A stretch of DNA of 64,000 bases from Oasisia sp. SBJ-2009. Lineage: Eukaryota; Annelida; Polychaeta; Sabellida; Siboglinidae. A program made the translations under genes and the position numbers. The stretch is taken from the NCBI GenBank assembly GCA_964017155.1, contig OZ024861.1:20742713-20806712 (forward strand). The letters are read 5' to 3'. Below the pieces are notes generated by a model. The model ran no database searches. It was not told the DNA's origin and was given only the letters and a program-made list of their open reading frames with translations. Shown here piece by piece: positions 52,037-64,000 of the stretch (position 1 is the stretch's first letter; every line of letters starts with the position of its first letter).

Positions 52037-53185
52037 TGCGCACACACACGCACACATACAAACACGCACCACACAAGCACCCACACACACACGCACCCAC
52101 AGACGCACGCTCACACACACGAGTGAAAACACACGCCCCTATACAAACACGCACACACACACGAATCCACACACACACACGCACCCACACACGAATCCAA
52201 AAACGCACACACACGTACGCACCGCACTTACACACGCACCCACGCACTCACTCACACACACGCACGCACCCACACATACATGTGCCCACACACGCACGCA
52301 CACTCACGCACCCACACACAAATCCACACAAGCACCCACACACGCATCAACACACGCACTCGCACATACACGCACCCGCAGTCACACGTACCCACACACA
52401 AGCACCCACACACGCACCAACATACTCACATACGCGACAACACGCGCCCACACACACATACACACACAGATACACACGCACCCACATACACCCACACACA
52501 CACAAATCCACACACGCACCGACAGACACACCGACTCACGCACACACAAACATGCACCCACTTAAACGCTCCCACACACACGCACCCACACATTCACAAA
52601 CACACACACGCACCCACAAACACACACACGCACACACACACACACACGTACCCACCCACACATATATGTACCCACACACGCACGCACACACACCCACCCA
52701 CACAAAAATCCACACCGGCTCCCACACACGCACCAACACACGCAGTCACACACACGCACCCACATACACGCACCCAGACATGCACCCACATACGCCCTCA
52801 CACGCTCCAACCCACGCACATACACGCACCCACACACGCATAGACACGCGACAACACACGAACACAACACACACACATGCATACTCCACAGTCGCACCCA
52901 CAAACACGCACCCAAGCACGCACCACCACACGAATCCACACTCGCACCCACACAAGCACCGACACACGGACACGCGCCCACACATGCATACATACACATA
53001 AGCACAACACACGCTCTCGCACGCACCCACACACACATGCGACCACACGCACAAACACACGCACCCACACACACGCAACACACACGAATCCACACACGCA
53101 CCCACACACGCACCCACACATGCACCCACACACAGGCATCCACAGACGCACACAGACGCGCCAACACACGCATACCACAGGCAGA
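51376..53185 (+). repeat. CA-rich satellite, block 6
   Basis: Degenerate satellite with perfect CA stretches near 51690-51740, 51770-51796 and 52000-52032. A direct local duplication is visible: the module GGCACCCACCCACACACTCACC with its following text occurs near 51516 and 51848. The segment about 52160-52440 matches 53590-53840 in direct orientation. It ends at an orientation switch near 53185. No genes. Confidence 0.85.
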
Positions 53186-53870
53186 CGCATGGGTGTGGGT
53201 GTGTTAGTGTGCGTGTATGGGTCCGTGTGTGGATACGTGTGTGTATGTGTGTGGGCGCATATGTGTGGGTGCTTGCGTGTGTATGACTCCGCGTGTGGTT
53301 CATGTGTGCGTGTGTGTGTGTGTGTGTGTAGGTGTACGTGTGTTGGCTCGTGTTTCTGCGTGTGTGGGTGGGGTGTGTGGGTGCGTTTGTGCTAGCGCTC
53401 ACACACATGCGCGCGCGCGTGTGTGTGTGTGTGTGTGTCGGTACGTGCGAGTGTGGGTGCGTTTGTGTGTGTGTGGGTGCGTGTGTGTGTACGTGAAGTG
53501 GCCCATGTGTGGGCGAATGTGGGTGCACACACACACGCACGCACCTTCACATACATGCGCCCACACACGCACGCACACACACACACGAATCCAAACACGC
53601 ACACACACACGTACGCACCGCACTTACGCACGCACCCAAGCACTCAGGCACACACACACACACGCACCCACACATACATGTGCCCACACACGCACGCACA
53701 CTCACGCACCCACACACAAATCCACGCAGGCACCCACACACGCACCAACACACGCACTCACACACATGCACTCGCACATACACGCACCCGCACTCACACG
53801 TACCACACACAAGCACCCACACACGCACCAACATCCACACATACACACACAGACACACACGCACCCACAT
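53186..53870 (-). repeat. Inverted duplication, copy 2 (includes a GT-to-CA switch)
   Basis: Inverted partner of 48184-48970. GT-rich 53186-53525 corresponds to the complement of CA-rich 48552-48970, and CA-rich 53526-53870 to the complement of GT-rich 48184-48551. Order and junction are the same as in copy 1 once reversed. It lacks the ~75-bp segment present at 48652-48726. The left edge coincides with a composition switch. Confidence 0.82.
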
Positions 53871-54938
53871 ACACCCCCACACACAAATCCACAAACATGC
53901 ACCCACCTAAACGCTCCCACACACACGTGCCCACACACACATACACACACCGACACACAAGCACCCAGATACACCCACACACACACACACACAAATCTAC
54001 ACATGCACCGACACACACACAAACAAACACACACACCACACACACATGCACCCACACCCACACACACGCACACACACCGACTCACGCACACACAAACATG
54101 CACCCACCTTTACGCTCCCACACACACGCACCCACACACTCGCAAACACACACACACATACACACACACCAAACAAGCACACAAACAAACATACGCACCA
54201 CACACACACACGCATCCACCACAAAAATGCACACACACACGCACGCACCCACACATATATGTACCCACACACGCACGCACACACACCCACCCACACACAA
54301 ATCAACAACGTCACCCACAACCACCCAAACATACGCACTCACACACACGCACCCACATACACGCACCCAGACATGCACCCACATACGCCCACACACGCTC
54401 CAACCCACGCACACACACGCACCCACACACGCACACACACGCGACAACACACGACCACATACACACACACGCTCCACACACGCATCCACAGACGCACGCA
54501 CCCTCAGACACGCGCACACACTTACACACACACCCACACAGACGTACCCACACAAATGTACCAAACGACACATGCACCCACACACGCACACACACGCGCC
54601 AAAACACACGCACACGCACCCACACTCACCCACACCCACTTACGGGCCCACATACACACACGCGCACAAGCACTCACACACATACACACGCACCGTCACA
54701 CGAAACCACACACGCACACATACACACACGCGCCACACAAACAAGGAAGCACCAACACAGATATGTGCCCACATACGCACGCACACACACACTCACACAT
54801 GAATCCACACATACACCCACACACGCACCAACATACGCTCTCACACACATGCACCCACACACACGCACCCACACACACGCAACCACACACGCATCCATAC
54901 TCGAGCACACACGCCCCAAAACACGCACACACACTCTC

Positions 54939-54995
<57 letters not shown>

Positions 54996-55591
54996 TGCAT
55001 ACATACATACATACATACATACATACATACATACACACACATACGAATCCACACATGCATCCACACACGCACCGACACACGAACACACACATGCACTCAC
55101 ACACACGCACCCACACACAGGCACCAACACATGCAAACACAGGCGCCATCTCACGCCCACACACATTCACGCACACAAAAACACACACACATACATGCAC
55201 CCACTCACACCTACCAACATACACACATGCGCCCACACACGCACACACTCGCACACACACGCACCCACACACTCGCATCGACACACGAATCCACACACGC
55301 ACCCACACACGCACCCACAGACGCACACACACGTGCACCCACACACACGCATCCACTCACACTCACCCACACACTCACACAAACGAGCCAATACAAGCAC
55401 ACACACACCCGCGTATCCACATACGCACCGACACACGCACCGACACACGCACACGCACACGCACCCACACACACACGGACCCACACACACACCTTCACAC
55501 GCACCCACACACCCACCAACCCACGCACCCACACAAACACACGCGCCAGCACAAGCACACACAAACACACGCACGTACACACGCACCCTCA

Positions 55592-55637
<46 letters not shown>

Positions 55638-55785
55638 CACATCAATCACACGCACCCACATACAAACATGCGCCTAAACACGCATACATACACAAACGCA
55701 CCCACACACACACGCAACTACACACGCACCCACACACGCACACACACGCGGCAACACACGAACACATACACACACATGCTCCACA
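53871..55785 (+). repeat. CA-rich satellite, block 7
   Basis: Degenerate satellite with usual modules such as CGACTCACGCACACACAAACATG (54079) and CTTTACGCTCCCACACAC (54112). It includes a (CATA)n microsatellite at about 54986-55033 and perfect CA at 54951-54989 and 55596-55634. It ends abruptly at the second CR1-like fragment. No genes. Confidence 0.87.
54986..55033 (+). repeat. (CATA)n microsatellite
   Basis: About 11 CATA units following a (CA)n run, with one CATG variant at the start. Its simple composition suggests local slippage. Confidence 0.9.
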
Positions 55786-56145
55786 CTGACCGAGGAAGCT
55801 GTCACCGCATCTACCACAGAAGTATTCCAGAGAGCCGCCATCCCAGTTATTCAGACATTGACATTTTAATAGATTGTTTAAGTGTTAATCATGGACTGCC
55901 TGCTTTTTTAATGTACTATTAATTTTATTGATCTATTTATTCTAATATTTTATAAACTGATTATTTTGATGTATTTATTATATTTATCTTATTAATGCAT
56001 TCATCGTTTTAATGTACAGTTAACTGGACTGATCTATTGTCATATTAATGTTATTAACTTATTATTTTAGCGCACATTATTTTTAACCACAACTGCAGGA
56101 TAGTGAAATATCACTTTTAAGCAGTATAACACTTGAAGACTTCAA
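55786..56145 (+). mobile_element. CR1/Jockey-like retrotransposon, second 3' fragment
   Basis: Begins inside the last 27 codons of the reverse transcriptase (LTEEAVTASTTEVFQ ... TLTF, stop TAA at 55867) and continues into the AT-rich 3' UTR. It aligns with 50030-50286 at a constant offset of about 5,756 bp with scattered substitutions, then runs about 100 bp further (TTATTTTAGCGCACATTATT ... GAAGACTTCAAG), which shows that copy 1 lacks the true 3' end or that this copy has extra sequence. It is a heavily 5'-truncated insertion into the CA satellite. Confidence 0.87.
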
Positions 56146-56382
56146 GACGCACCCACACACACACCCACATATACACGCGCCAGCACAAGCAAACGCACAC
56201 GCACGAACACACACGCACCCACAAACGCACACACACGCGACAACACACGCACACATATACATAGATACACCACGCACGCACCCACACACACACGCACCCA
56301 CACACGAATCCACACAAGCACCCACACACGAACCCACACCCACGCACCTATAAACACACACCCCCACACCCGCCCACATATG

Positions 56383-56415
<33 letters not shown>

Positions 56416-58158
56416 ATCACAAACGCACCCAAGCAAACACGCACGCGTGTACCCACACGCATGGGCACACACGCAAACATACACAAACCCACGCACCCAC
56501 ACCCACACACGATTCCACACACGTACCCACACACGCACCCACACACACACACAGGCGCCAACACACGCAAACACACACACATACAGCAACACCCAAACAC
56601 ACACACATACAGCCACACAAACGCACCCACACACTCACACATACACACACATGCACAACACACACACCCCCCCCCCCCCCACACACACACACACGGAAGC
56701 ACCCTCACAAACGCGCCACACACGCACCCACATACGCCCACACACGCGCCAACACACGCAAACACGCATCTACACAACAAACGCACCCAATCTCACACGT
56801 ACCAACACAGGCACCCACACACGCACCCACTTACGCCCGCACACGCACCCACATATACACTCGCGTGCGCGCCTCCACAAACACACGCACACGCAACCAC
56901 ACACACGCACCCAACACACGCACCCACACGCGCGCCAACACACGCACACACACATACAGCCACACACACGCACCCACACAAGCACACATACACACACATG
57001 CACAACACATGCACCCCCCCCCACACACACACCGAAATACCCTCACACACGCGGAACACACGCACCCACATAGGCGCACACACACGCCAACACACGCAAA
57101 CACGCATCAACACAAACAAACGCACCCACTCTCACACGTACCCACATAGGCACCCACACACACACCCACACGTACACACACGCGATAACACACGTACACA
57201 CACCCACACATAAAAGCGTACCAACACTCACACGTACCCACACACTCACACACACACGAACCCACACACACACACTCGCCAGCACAAGCACACACACACG
57301 CACACACACGAGACAACACAGGCACACATGGACCACACACGCACCCAAACGCACACGAACGCACACACGCACCAACACACGAATCCACACAAACACCGAT
57401 ACAGGCACCCACACGCACACACACACACGCGCAAAGTCATGCACACACATATGTGCACCACACACGCACCTATACACAGGCACCCAAACACGCACCCACA
57501 CACGCACCCACACGCATCCTCACGCACACACACGCGCAAACACACGGACACATACACATATTCACCACACACGCACCCACATGCACATGGGCACACAGAC
57601 ACATACCCACACACACACAGACGAATCCACACACGCACCCGCACTCGCACCAACACACGCACACACACGTACACCCCCACACACGCGTCCACACAAGCAC
57701 ACACGCAAACACACACAAAAACACATGTACCCACACACACGCACCAACACACGCACCCACACACGCACACACGCACACACGCACACACACACAACCACCC
57801 ACACGCGCACCCACACGCAACCACACACGCACACACACACGCGCAAACACACGCACACATACCCACAAATGCACCACAAACGCATCAACACACACGCCCC
57901 CACGCACACGCGCACACACATACACATACACAAACACCCACACACACGCACCCATAAACGTGCCAACACACGCACACACACGCAACTACACACATCCACA
58001 TCCGGACCCACACACACACAATTCCACACACGCACACACAAGCGCTAGCACCCACACACAGAGACACGCGCCAACACACGCACACACACATACAGCCACA
58101 CACACGCACCTACACACGCACACATACACACATACGCACAACAAACGCACCCCTCCCC

Positions 58159-58226
<68 letters not shown>

Positions 58227-58844
58227 ACCCTCAAACACGCGCCACACACGCACCTACACACGCCCACACACGCGCCAACACACGCAAACACGCATCTACA
58301 CAACAAACGCACCCACTCTCACACGTACCCACACGTGCACCCACACACGCCCCCACTTACGCCCACACACGCACCCAGACACACACACACGCGAGCGCGC
58401 CTGCACAAACACACACACACGCAACCGCACACACGCACCCAACACACACACGGACACACGGGCACACACACATGCGCCCACGCACACAAACACCCACACA
58501 CCCACACCCACACAAACACACACACCGACCTACACACACACTCACACACACACGTGCAAACACACACACACACAAATATACATGATACACATGCACCACA
58601 CACGCACCCACAAACACATGCAAGCAGCACCCCCCACACGCGCCCACACACACACGTATACAGACACACACGCATCAACATACACGAACCCACACATAAA
58701 TCCACACACGAACCCACACACGCACCGACACACCAACACACACATATGCACCCCCCCCCCACACACACACAGACACACGCACCCACACACGCGCAAACAC
58801 ACACACACATACACATGCACCACACACGCATCCACAGACACACA

Positions 58845-58995
58845 CGCACACACGCACACACGCACACAAGCACACATGCAAACACGCACACACGCACACA
58901 CGCACACACGCACACACGCACACACGCACACACGTACACACGCACACACGCACACGCGCACACCCACACACGCACACACGCACACACGCACACAT
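58845..58995 (+). repeat. (CACACACG)n octamer array
   Basis: About 150 bp of an 8-bp unit CACACACG with a few substitutions (AAG, ATG, GTA). It is distinct from the hexamer arrays at 4811 and 13763, being one CA longer per unit. Confidence 0.85.
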
Positions 58996-59478
58996 GCGCG
59001 CCAATACACGCACACATACACACGTGCACCACACACGTACTCTCACACACGCACACACACAAACGCAGGCAACACGCACCCAAACAAACACATACATGCG
59101 CCAGCATAAGCACACACACACAAGCACCCACGCACCTACACACACTCCCACACACGCACCAACACACGCACACAAACGCGCCAACACACGCACCCATGCA
59201 CCGCATAGGCACCCAGACCCACACACGCACCCACAGCCATACACGCACCAACACCCACGCACCAACATACACGCACCCACAAACGAGCCCACACATACAC
59301 ACACACGCACCACACACGCATCCACACACACACATGCGCCCACACAAACACACGCAATCGCACCCCCACACATGAATTCACACACGCACACAAACATACG
59401 CACCGACACACGCACACATACACACACTCCAACAAACACGCACACACACACGAATCCACACACTCACCCACACACACA

Positions 59479-59514
59479 CACTTTCTCTGTCTCTCTAGCT
59501 CATTCTCTGTTTCA
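59479..59514 (-). repeat. CT-rich island, inverted counterpart of the (GA)n islands
   Basis: ACTTTCTCTGTCTCTCTAGC and following bases reverse-complement to a diverged version of the (GA)n islands at 7287 and 9205, with the same neighbours on each side (CACACTTTCT and CGCCCGCGCACAC). Confidence 0.7.
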
Positions 59515-60802
59515 CACGCCCGCGCACACACACATATACACGCACAAAAACCTACCCACACTCGCACCCTCACGCACCAACGCAAGCACATACACACACA
59601 CGCACCCACACACACTCGCCCTCAAACGAACTCACACGAGTACCCACACACACACCCACACGCACGCGCCAGCACAAACACACACGCACCCATACACACG
59701 CACCCATACACGCACCCACACAAGCACACACGCGCGGCAACACACGCAAACATACACACAACTGAACGACACACGCACCCACAGACACACGCACCCAAAC
59801 ACGCATCCACACCTACACTCTCACACACACGCGCCCACACACACACACGCACACATACACACACAAAAACACACGCGCCAAAACACGAACACATACACAT
59901 GCACCAACACACGCACACATACACACACATGCTCCACATACACATGCTCCACACACGCACCCCCCCCCCCCCACACACACACACGGACGCAACCTCTCAA
60001 AGGCGCCACAGAAACACACTCATACACATACGCCCACACACTTGCCAACACACGCACACACACAGACGCAACCACACACACACGCACCCACACTCACACG
60101 TACCCAAACACAAGCATCCACACACGCACCAACATGCACACACACGCGACAACACACTCACACATACAAACACATGCAACACACACGTACCCACACACAC
60201 GCACCCTCACACGCACCCACACACGCACACACACACTTGCCGACACACGCACACATAAACACACACACCATAAACGCACACACACACTCACGCACACGCA
60301 ACCACGCACAGATGCTTCCACACACACACATATACACAGACGCACCCACCCACACACGCACCCACACACGAATCCACACACGCACCCACACAAGCACCGA
60401 CACACACACGCACCCACACACCCACACACGCTCACCCACACACACACGCACCCACACACCCACACACGCTCACCCACACACTCACACACGCACACACAAT
60501 ATGTCACACACGCACCCAAACATACACCGACACATTCACACACACATACATGCACCCACGCACACACACACCACACATGCACACACACGCACCAACATGC
60601 GCACACTCACACCCACGCAGAAACACACATCCACACGCACCCACACGAACCCACACAAGCACACACACTCGCCAACACACACACTCACACACATACGCAC
60701 ACACACGCGACAATACACGCACTCCTACACACACATGCACCACACAAGCACCCACACACACGCACTGACACACGCGTCCAAACACGCACCGAAACACGCA
60801 CA

Positions 60803-61116
60803 AAGGTAAAGGCAATTCTTATATAGCGCAATATCCAATCCTCAGGACCATTCAAAGCGCTTTACACTTTACTTCCCTGACAGACCTGTTCACTCAGACA
60901 CCATCTCGGCTTCTCTGGGAAGCATCCAGCCATATGCTACAATTAATGCGGGCAGGCTGCTCGTACACATATCCACCACTGTCTATAGCCAGGTACTCAT
61001 TTAATTCAGCTGAATGAACTGCAGCAATGTAGAGTGAAAAAACTTGCCCAAGGATTCGAACCCGTGTTCTCGTAGTCGAGAGTCCGAAGCTCTACCCCTG
61101 AGCCACTACGCTCTAC
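60803..61116 (-). mobile_element. tRNA-derived SINE-like insertion
   Basis: A ~315-bp non-satellite segment. On the - strand it begins with a tRNA-like head (61045-61116) carrying pol III promoter boxes, continues through a body with AATTAAATGAGTACCTGGCT and GTAAAGCGCTTTGAATGG, and ends with GGATATTGCGCTATATAAG AATTGCC. The AAAGCGCTTTACA and TATATAGCGC words are common in dispersed short repeats of many marine animals. No poly(A) tail or clear target duplication is seen; the end is a short TTTACCTTTG. It could also be a MITE-like repeat with a captured tRNA. Confidence 0.72.
61045..61116 (-). pseudogene. tRNA-like pol III promoter head of the SINE
   Basis: On the - strand the A box reads TGGCTCAGGGGTAGAGC (61105-61089) and the B box GGTTCGAATCC (61062-61052), both close to consensus. 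The D-stem GCTC/GAGC is intact. The acceptor stem has no matching 3' strand and the anticodon arm is degenerate, with TCTCG-ACTA-CGAGA forming a hairpin out of register, so a functional tRNA is unlikely. The boxes would act as the internal promoter of the SINE. Confidence 0.75.
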
Positions 61117-61975
61117 AAAACACATGCACCCACACACAAGCACCCACACATGCACACACACGCACACACACACACGCGCAAAGACACGCACACATATACA
61201 TATGCACCACACACGCTCTAACATACACACGCGCCTCCATACACACATACACACACAGACACACAGGCACCCACATACATCTACACACTCACAAATTCAC
61301 ACACGCATCGACACACACGCACCCACACACACGCGCAAAAACACACACACACATACACGTGCACAACACGCGCGCGCACACACATACACACACGCAAGCA
61401 CCAACACACATGCACCCACACACATACACACACGCCCCAACACACTGGCACCCACCCACACACCAACCGACACTCACACGCACCTCCACACGCAACCATA
61501 CACATACACATGCACCCACACACACGCACACACACGCACGCAACCACACACGCAAACACACGCACGAACACATACAAGCACTCTAACACACACATGCACA
61601 TATTAGCCCCCCCCCCCCACACACACACACACACATACACACATACACACACACGCACGCAAACACACGCACCCACACACGAATCCACACACGTACCCAC
61701 ACACGCACCGACACACGCACAAACATCCACCCACACTCACGGACTGACTCACACTCATCCACACAAACACACATACGCGCCCACACACGCACCCCGATAC
61801 ACACACACACACATGAAACTACACACGCACCCACACACGCACCCAAACATGCACCCACACAAACACACACATGCGCCAGCACAAACACACACATACACGC
61901 ATCCGTGCACCTAAACACGTTCCAACACACGCACCAACACACGCACACACACGCGCCAACACATGCACACACGTG
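61117..61975 (+). repeat. CA-rich satellite, block 9
   Basis: About 860 bp, close to one full higher-order unit. It has the CGACACTCACACGCACCTCC landmark at 61468, AGCACTCTAACACACACATG at about 61579 with a C-run at 61607-61618, and GAATCCACACACGTACCC at about 61681. It strongly resembles block 1 (about 200-930), suggesting a direct copy of the same unit. It ends at an orientation switch. Confidence 0.87.
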
Positions 61976-62006
61976 TTTGGGTGCGTGTGTGTAGGTGCTT
62001 GTATGG

Positions 62007-62050
<44 letters not shown>

Positions 62051-62422
62051 GTCGCGTGTTTGTGTGCGTGTGTGGGTGCGTGTGTGTGGGTGCATGTGTG
62101 TGTGCGTGTGTGGGTGCGTGTGTGGGTGCCTGTGTGGATTAATTTTTAGGTGCGTGTGTGGGTGCGTGTGTGTGTGTGCTTGTGTGGTGCATCTGTGTGT
62201 ATGTATGCGTGTGTTGTCGCGTGTGTGTGCGACTGTTGGTGCGTATGTGGTCCGTGTGTGTGGGTGGGTGTGTGTACAAGTGCATGTGCTGGCGCGTGTG
62301 CGTGTGTGAGTGCGTGTGGGGGTGCGTGTTTGTGGGTGCGTGTGTGTTTGTGCTGGTGCGCGTGTGTGTATATGGGTTCGTATGTGGGTGCGAATGTGTG
62401 GGTGCGTGTGTGTGTGTGTGTG

Positions 62423-62493
<71 letters not shown>

Positions 62494-63853
62494 ATGTTGC
62501 CGAGTGCGTGTGCGTATGTGGTTCCGTGTGGGTGCGTGTTGGTGCGTGTCTGGGTGTGTGTGTGTCTGCGTGTGTGTGTTTGTGCGTGTGTTGGTGCGTA
62601 TGTGTGCGTGAGTGTGCGAGTTTGTATAGATGCATGTGTGTGTGCGTGTTTCGATGTGTGTTTGGGTGCGTGTGTGGAATCGTGTGTGTCTGCGTGCGTG
62701 AGTGTGTGGGTGCGTGTGTGGGTGAGTGGATCCGTCTGTGAGTACGCGTGTGTGGGTGCGGATGTGTATGTGTGCGTGTTGACGCATCTGTGTGTGGTTG
62801 CGTGTGTGCGTGTGTGCGTGTGTGCGTGTGTGGGTTGGTGCCTGTATGGTGCGTGTGTATGTATGTGTGCGTCTGTGGGCACATGTGTGTGCGAGTGTGT
62901 GTACGTGGGTGCGTGTGAGGGTGCGTGTGTGGATTCGTGTGTGGGTGCGTGTGTGGGTGCGTGTGTGTTGGTACGTGTGTGGTGCATGTGTGGTGCATGT
63001 GGAATCGTGTGTGTCTGCGTGCGTGAGTGTGTGGGTGCGTGTGTGTGTGTGTCCGTGCGTGTGTGGGTGAGTGAGTGGATTCGTCTGTGAGTACGCGTGT
63101 GTGGGTGCGGATGTGTATGTGTGCGTGTTGACGCATCTGTGTGTGGATGCGTGTGTGCGTGTGTGCGTGTTTGGGTTGGTGCCTGTATGGTGCGTGTGTA
63201 TGTATGTGTGCGTGTGTGGGCACATGTGTGTGCGTGTGTGTGTACGTGGGTGCGTGTGAGGGTGCGTGTGTGGATTCGTGTGTGGGTGCGTGTGTGGGTG
63301 CGTGTGTGTTGGTACGTGTGTGGTGCATGTGTTTGTATGTGTGCGTGTATTGTCGCGGGTGTGTGCATGTTGGGGTGTGTGTTTGGGTGCGTGTGTATGT
63401 GCTTTTGCTGGTGCGTGTGTGTGTCGGTGCATGTGTGGGTGCGTTTGTGGGTATGTTTCTTTGCGCGTGTGTGGGCATATGTATGTGTGTGTTTGTGTGG
63501 CGCGTGTGAGAGGGTGCGTCCTTGTGTGTTTGGGGGGTGCATTTGTGGTGCATGTGTGTGTATGTGTGCCTGTGTGGGTGCGTGTGTGTGTGTGGGTGTA
63601 TGTTTGCGCGTGTGATGGCGCGTGTGTATTTGTGTGTGCACGTGTGTGTGGGGGGGATGCCTGTGTGTTGGGGCCTGTGTGTGGATGCGTGTGTGGTGCG
63701 AGTGTGTGTATTTGAGCGTGTGTGTGTGTGTGCGCGTGTGTGTGGGTGCGTGGGTGTAGGTGCGTGTTTGGGTGCGTGTGTGTGGGTGCGTGTGTCGTTC
63801 AGGTGTGTGTATGTGTGCGTGTGTTGCCGCGCGTGTGTGTGTGAGAGTGGGTG

Positions 63854-63906
<53 letters not shown>

Positions 63907-64000
63907 ATGTGTGTGAGATTGTTGGGGCGTGTGTGTGCGTGTGGGGGTGCGTGTGGGGGTGGTTGCAAGTGAGTGCGTGCCTGTGTGTGTCTTCGTTTGT
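61976..64000 (-). repeat. GT-rich (inverted) satellite, block 10, running off the window
   Basis: Orientation switches at about 61975 within GCACACACGTGTTTGGGTGCG. It includes near-perfect (GT)n at about 62405-62488 and 63855-63902, G-runs near 63529-63536 and 63649-63656, and a tandem duplication (62676-63340, listed separately). The block continues past the window end. No genes. Confidence 0.88.
62676..63340 (+). repeat. Tandem duplication of a ~330-bp satellite segment
   Basis: The segment starting GGAATCGTGTGTGTCTGCG at 62676 is repeated from 63001. Shared words include GAGTACGCGTGTGTGGGTGCG (62740 and 63089) and GACGCATCTGTGTGTGG (62780 and 63130). Offsets of 325, 349 and 341 bp reflect small indels in simple stretches. 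The join reads GGTGCATGTGTGGTGCATGT, a short direct repeat that may mark the crossover. Confidence 0.82.

Larger units (their letters stand above)
56146..60802 (+). repeat. CA-rich satellite, block 8
   Basis: 4.7 kb of degenerate satellite, CA-rich on + throughout. C-homopolymer runs interrupt it near 56661-56674, 57014-57023, 58751-58760 and 59959-59972, each after an ACAACACAC/GCACACATGC-type module. A CT-rich island lies at 59479-59514, and an octamer array at about 58845-58995 (listed separately). A 50-bp direct repeat with GCTCACCCACACAC is near 60412-60480. No gene, RNA or regulatory element is seen. Confidence 0.87.

Noticed and set aside
61045..61116. Functional tRNA gene
   Set aside because: A and B boxes are good, but the acceptor stem does not pair and the anticodon arm is degenerate; it is the head of a SINE-like insertion.

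Overview
This window holds no host protein-coding gene that I can support. It is eukaryotic, almost certainly metazoan, repeat DNA: about 58-59 kb of it is two unrelated tandem-repeat families, and the rest is five dead transposon insertions. The non-LTR retrotransposon remnants (one RTE-like, two CR1/Jockey-like) and the tRNA-derived SINE-like insertions point to an animal. The mix resembles what is seen in marine invertebrates such as molluscs or lancelets, but the species cannot be fixed from sequence alone. The setting looks like heterochromatin (pericentromeric, subtelomeric or a large satellite block) resolved by long reads.

Layout. 1-15345: a degenerate CA/TG-rich satellite that is CA-rich on + (1-3960), switches to GT-rich (3961-12257), then back to CA-rich (12258-15345). 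Inside it lie two near-perfect ~1 kb hexamer arrays in opposite orientation (4811-5856 and 13763-14911), a recent 1.92-kb tandem duplication (about 6868-10735) and a 1.4-kb inverted duplication (9720-11112 / 12258-13690). 15346-46911: a 27-bp minisatellite of over 1,100 units. Its G-rich strand is + from 15346 to 39079 and - from 39089 to 46911, with a short palindromic junction at 39080. A 3.26-kb part of it is duplicated almost exactly, 6,970 bp apart. A 5'-truncated RTE-like retrotransposon sits at 40920-42542, and removing it with one 11-bp target-site copy restores a perfect 27-bp register. 46912-64000: CA/TG satellite again, with short GT-rich inverted blocks (48184-48551, 53186-53525, 61976-64000), a CR1-like 3' end (49330-50286), a second copy of the same 3' end (55786-56145), and two SINE-like insertions (51228-51375 and 60803-61116).

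How the parts relate. The minisatellite interrupts what looks like a single unit of the CA satellite, because the satellite resumes in the same orientation and nearly the same phase on its far side. The CA satellite is not a simple microsatellite: it carries landmark modules in a fixed order, with a higher-order unit of roughly 0.66-1.35 kb. Repeated orientation switches, several flanked by inverted duplicates, show that inversion or fold-back duplication has been the main rearrangement. Very long open frames rich in [21 protein letters not shown] or NHPYLTHPS are by-products of repeat periods that rarely create stop codons and should not be annotated as genes.
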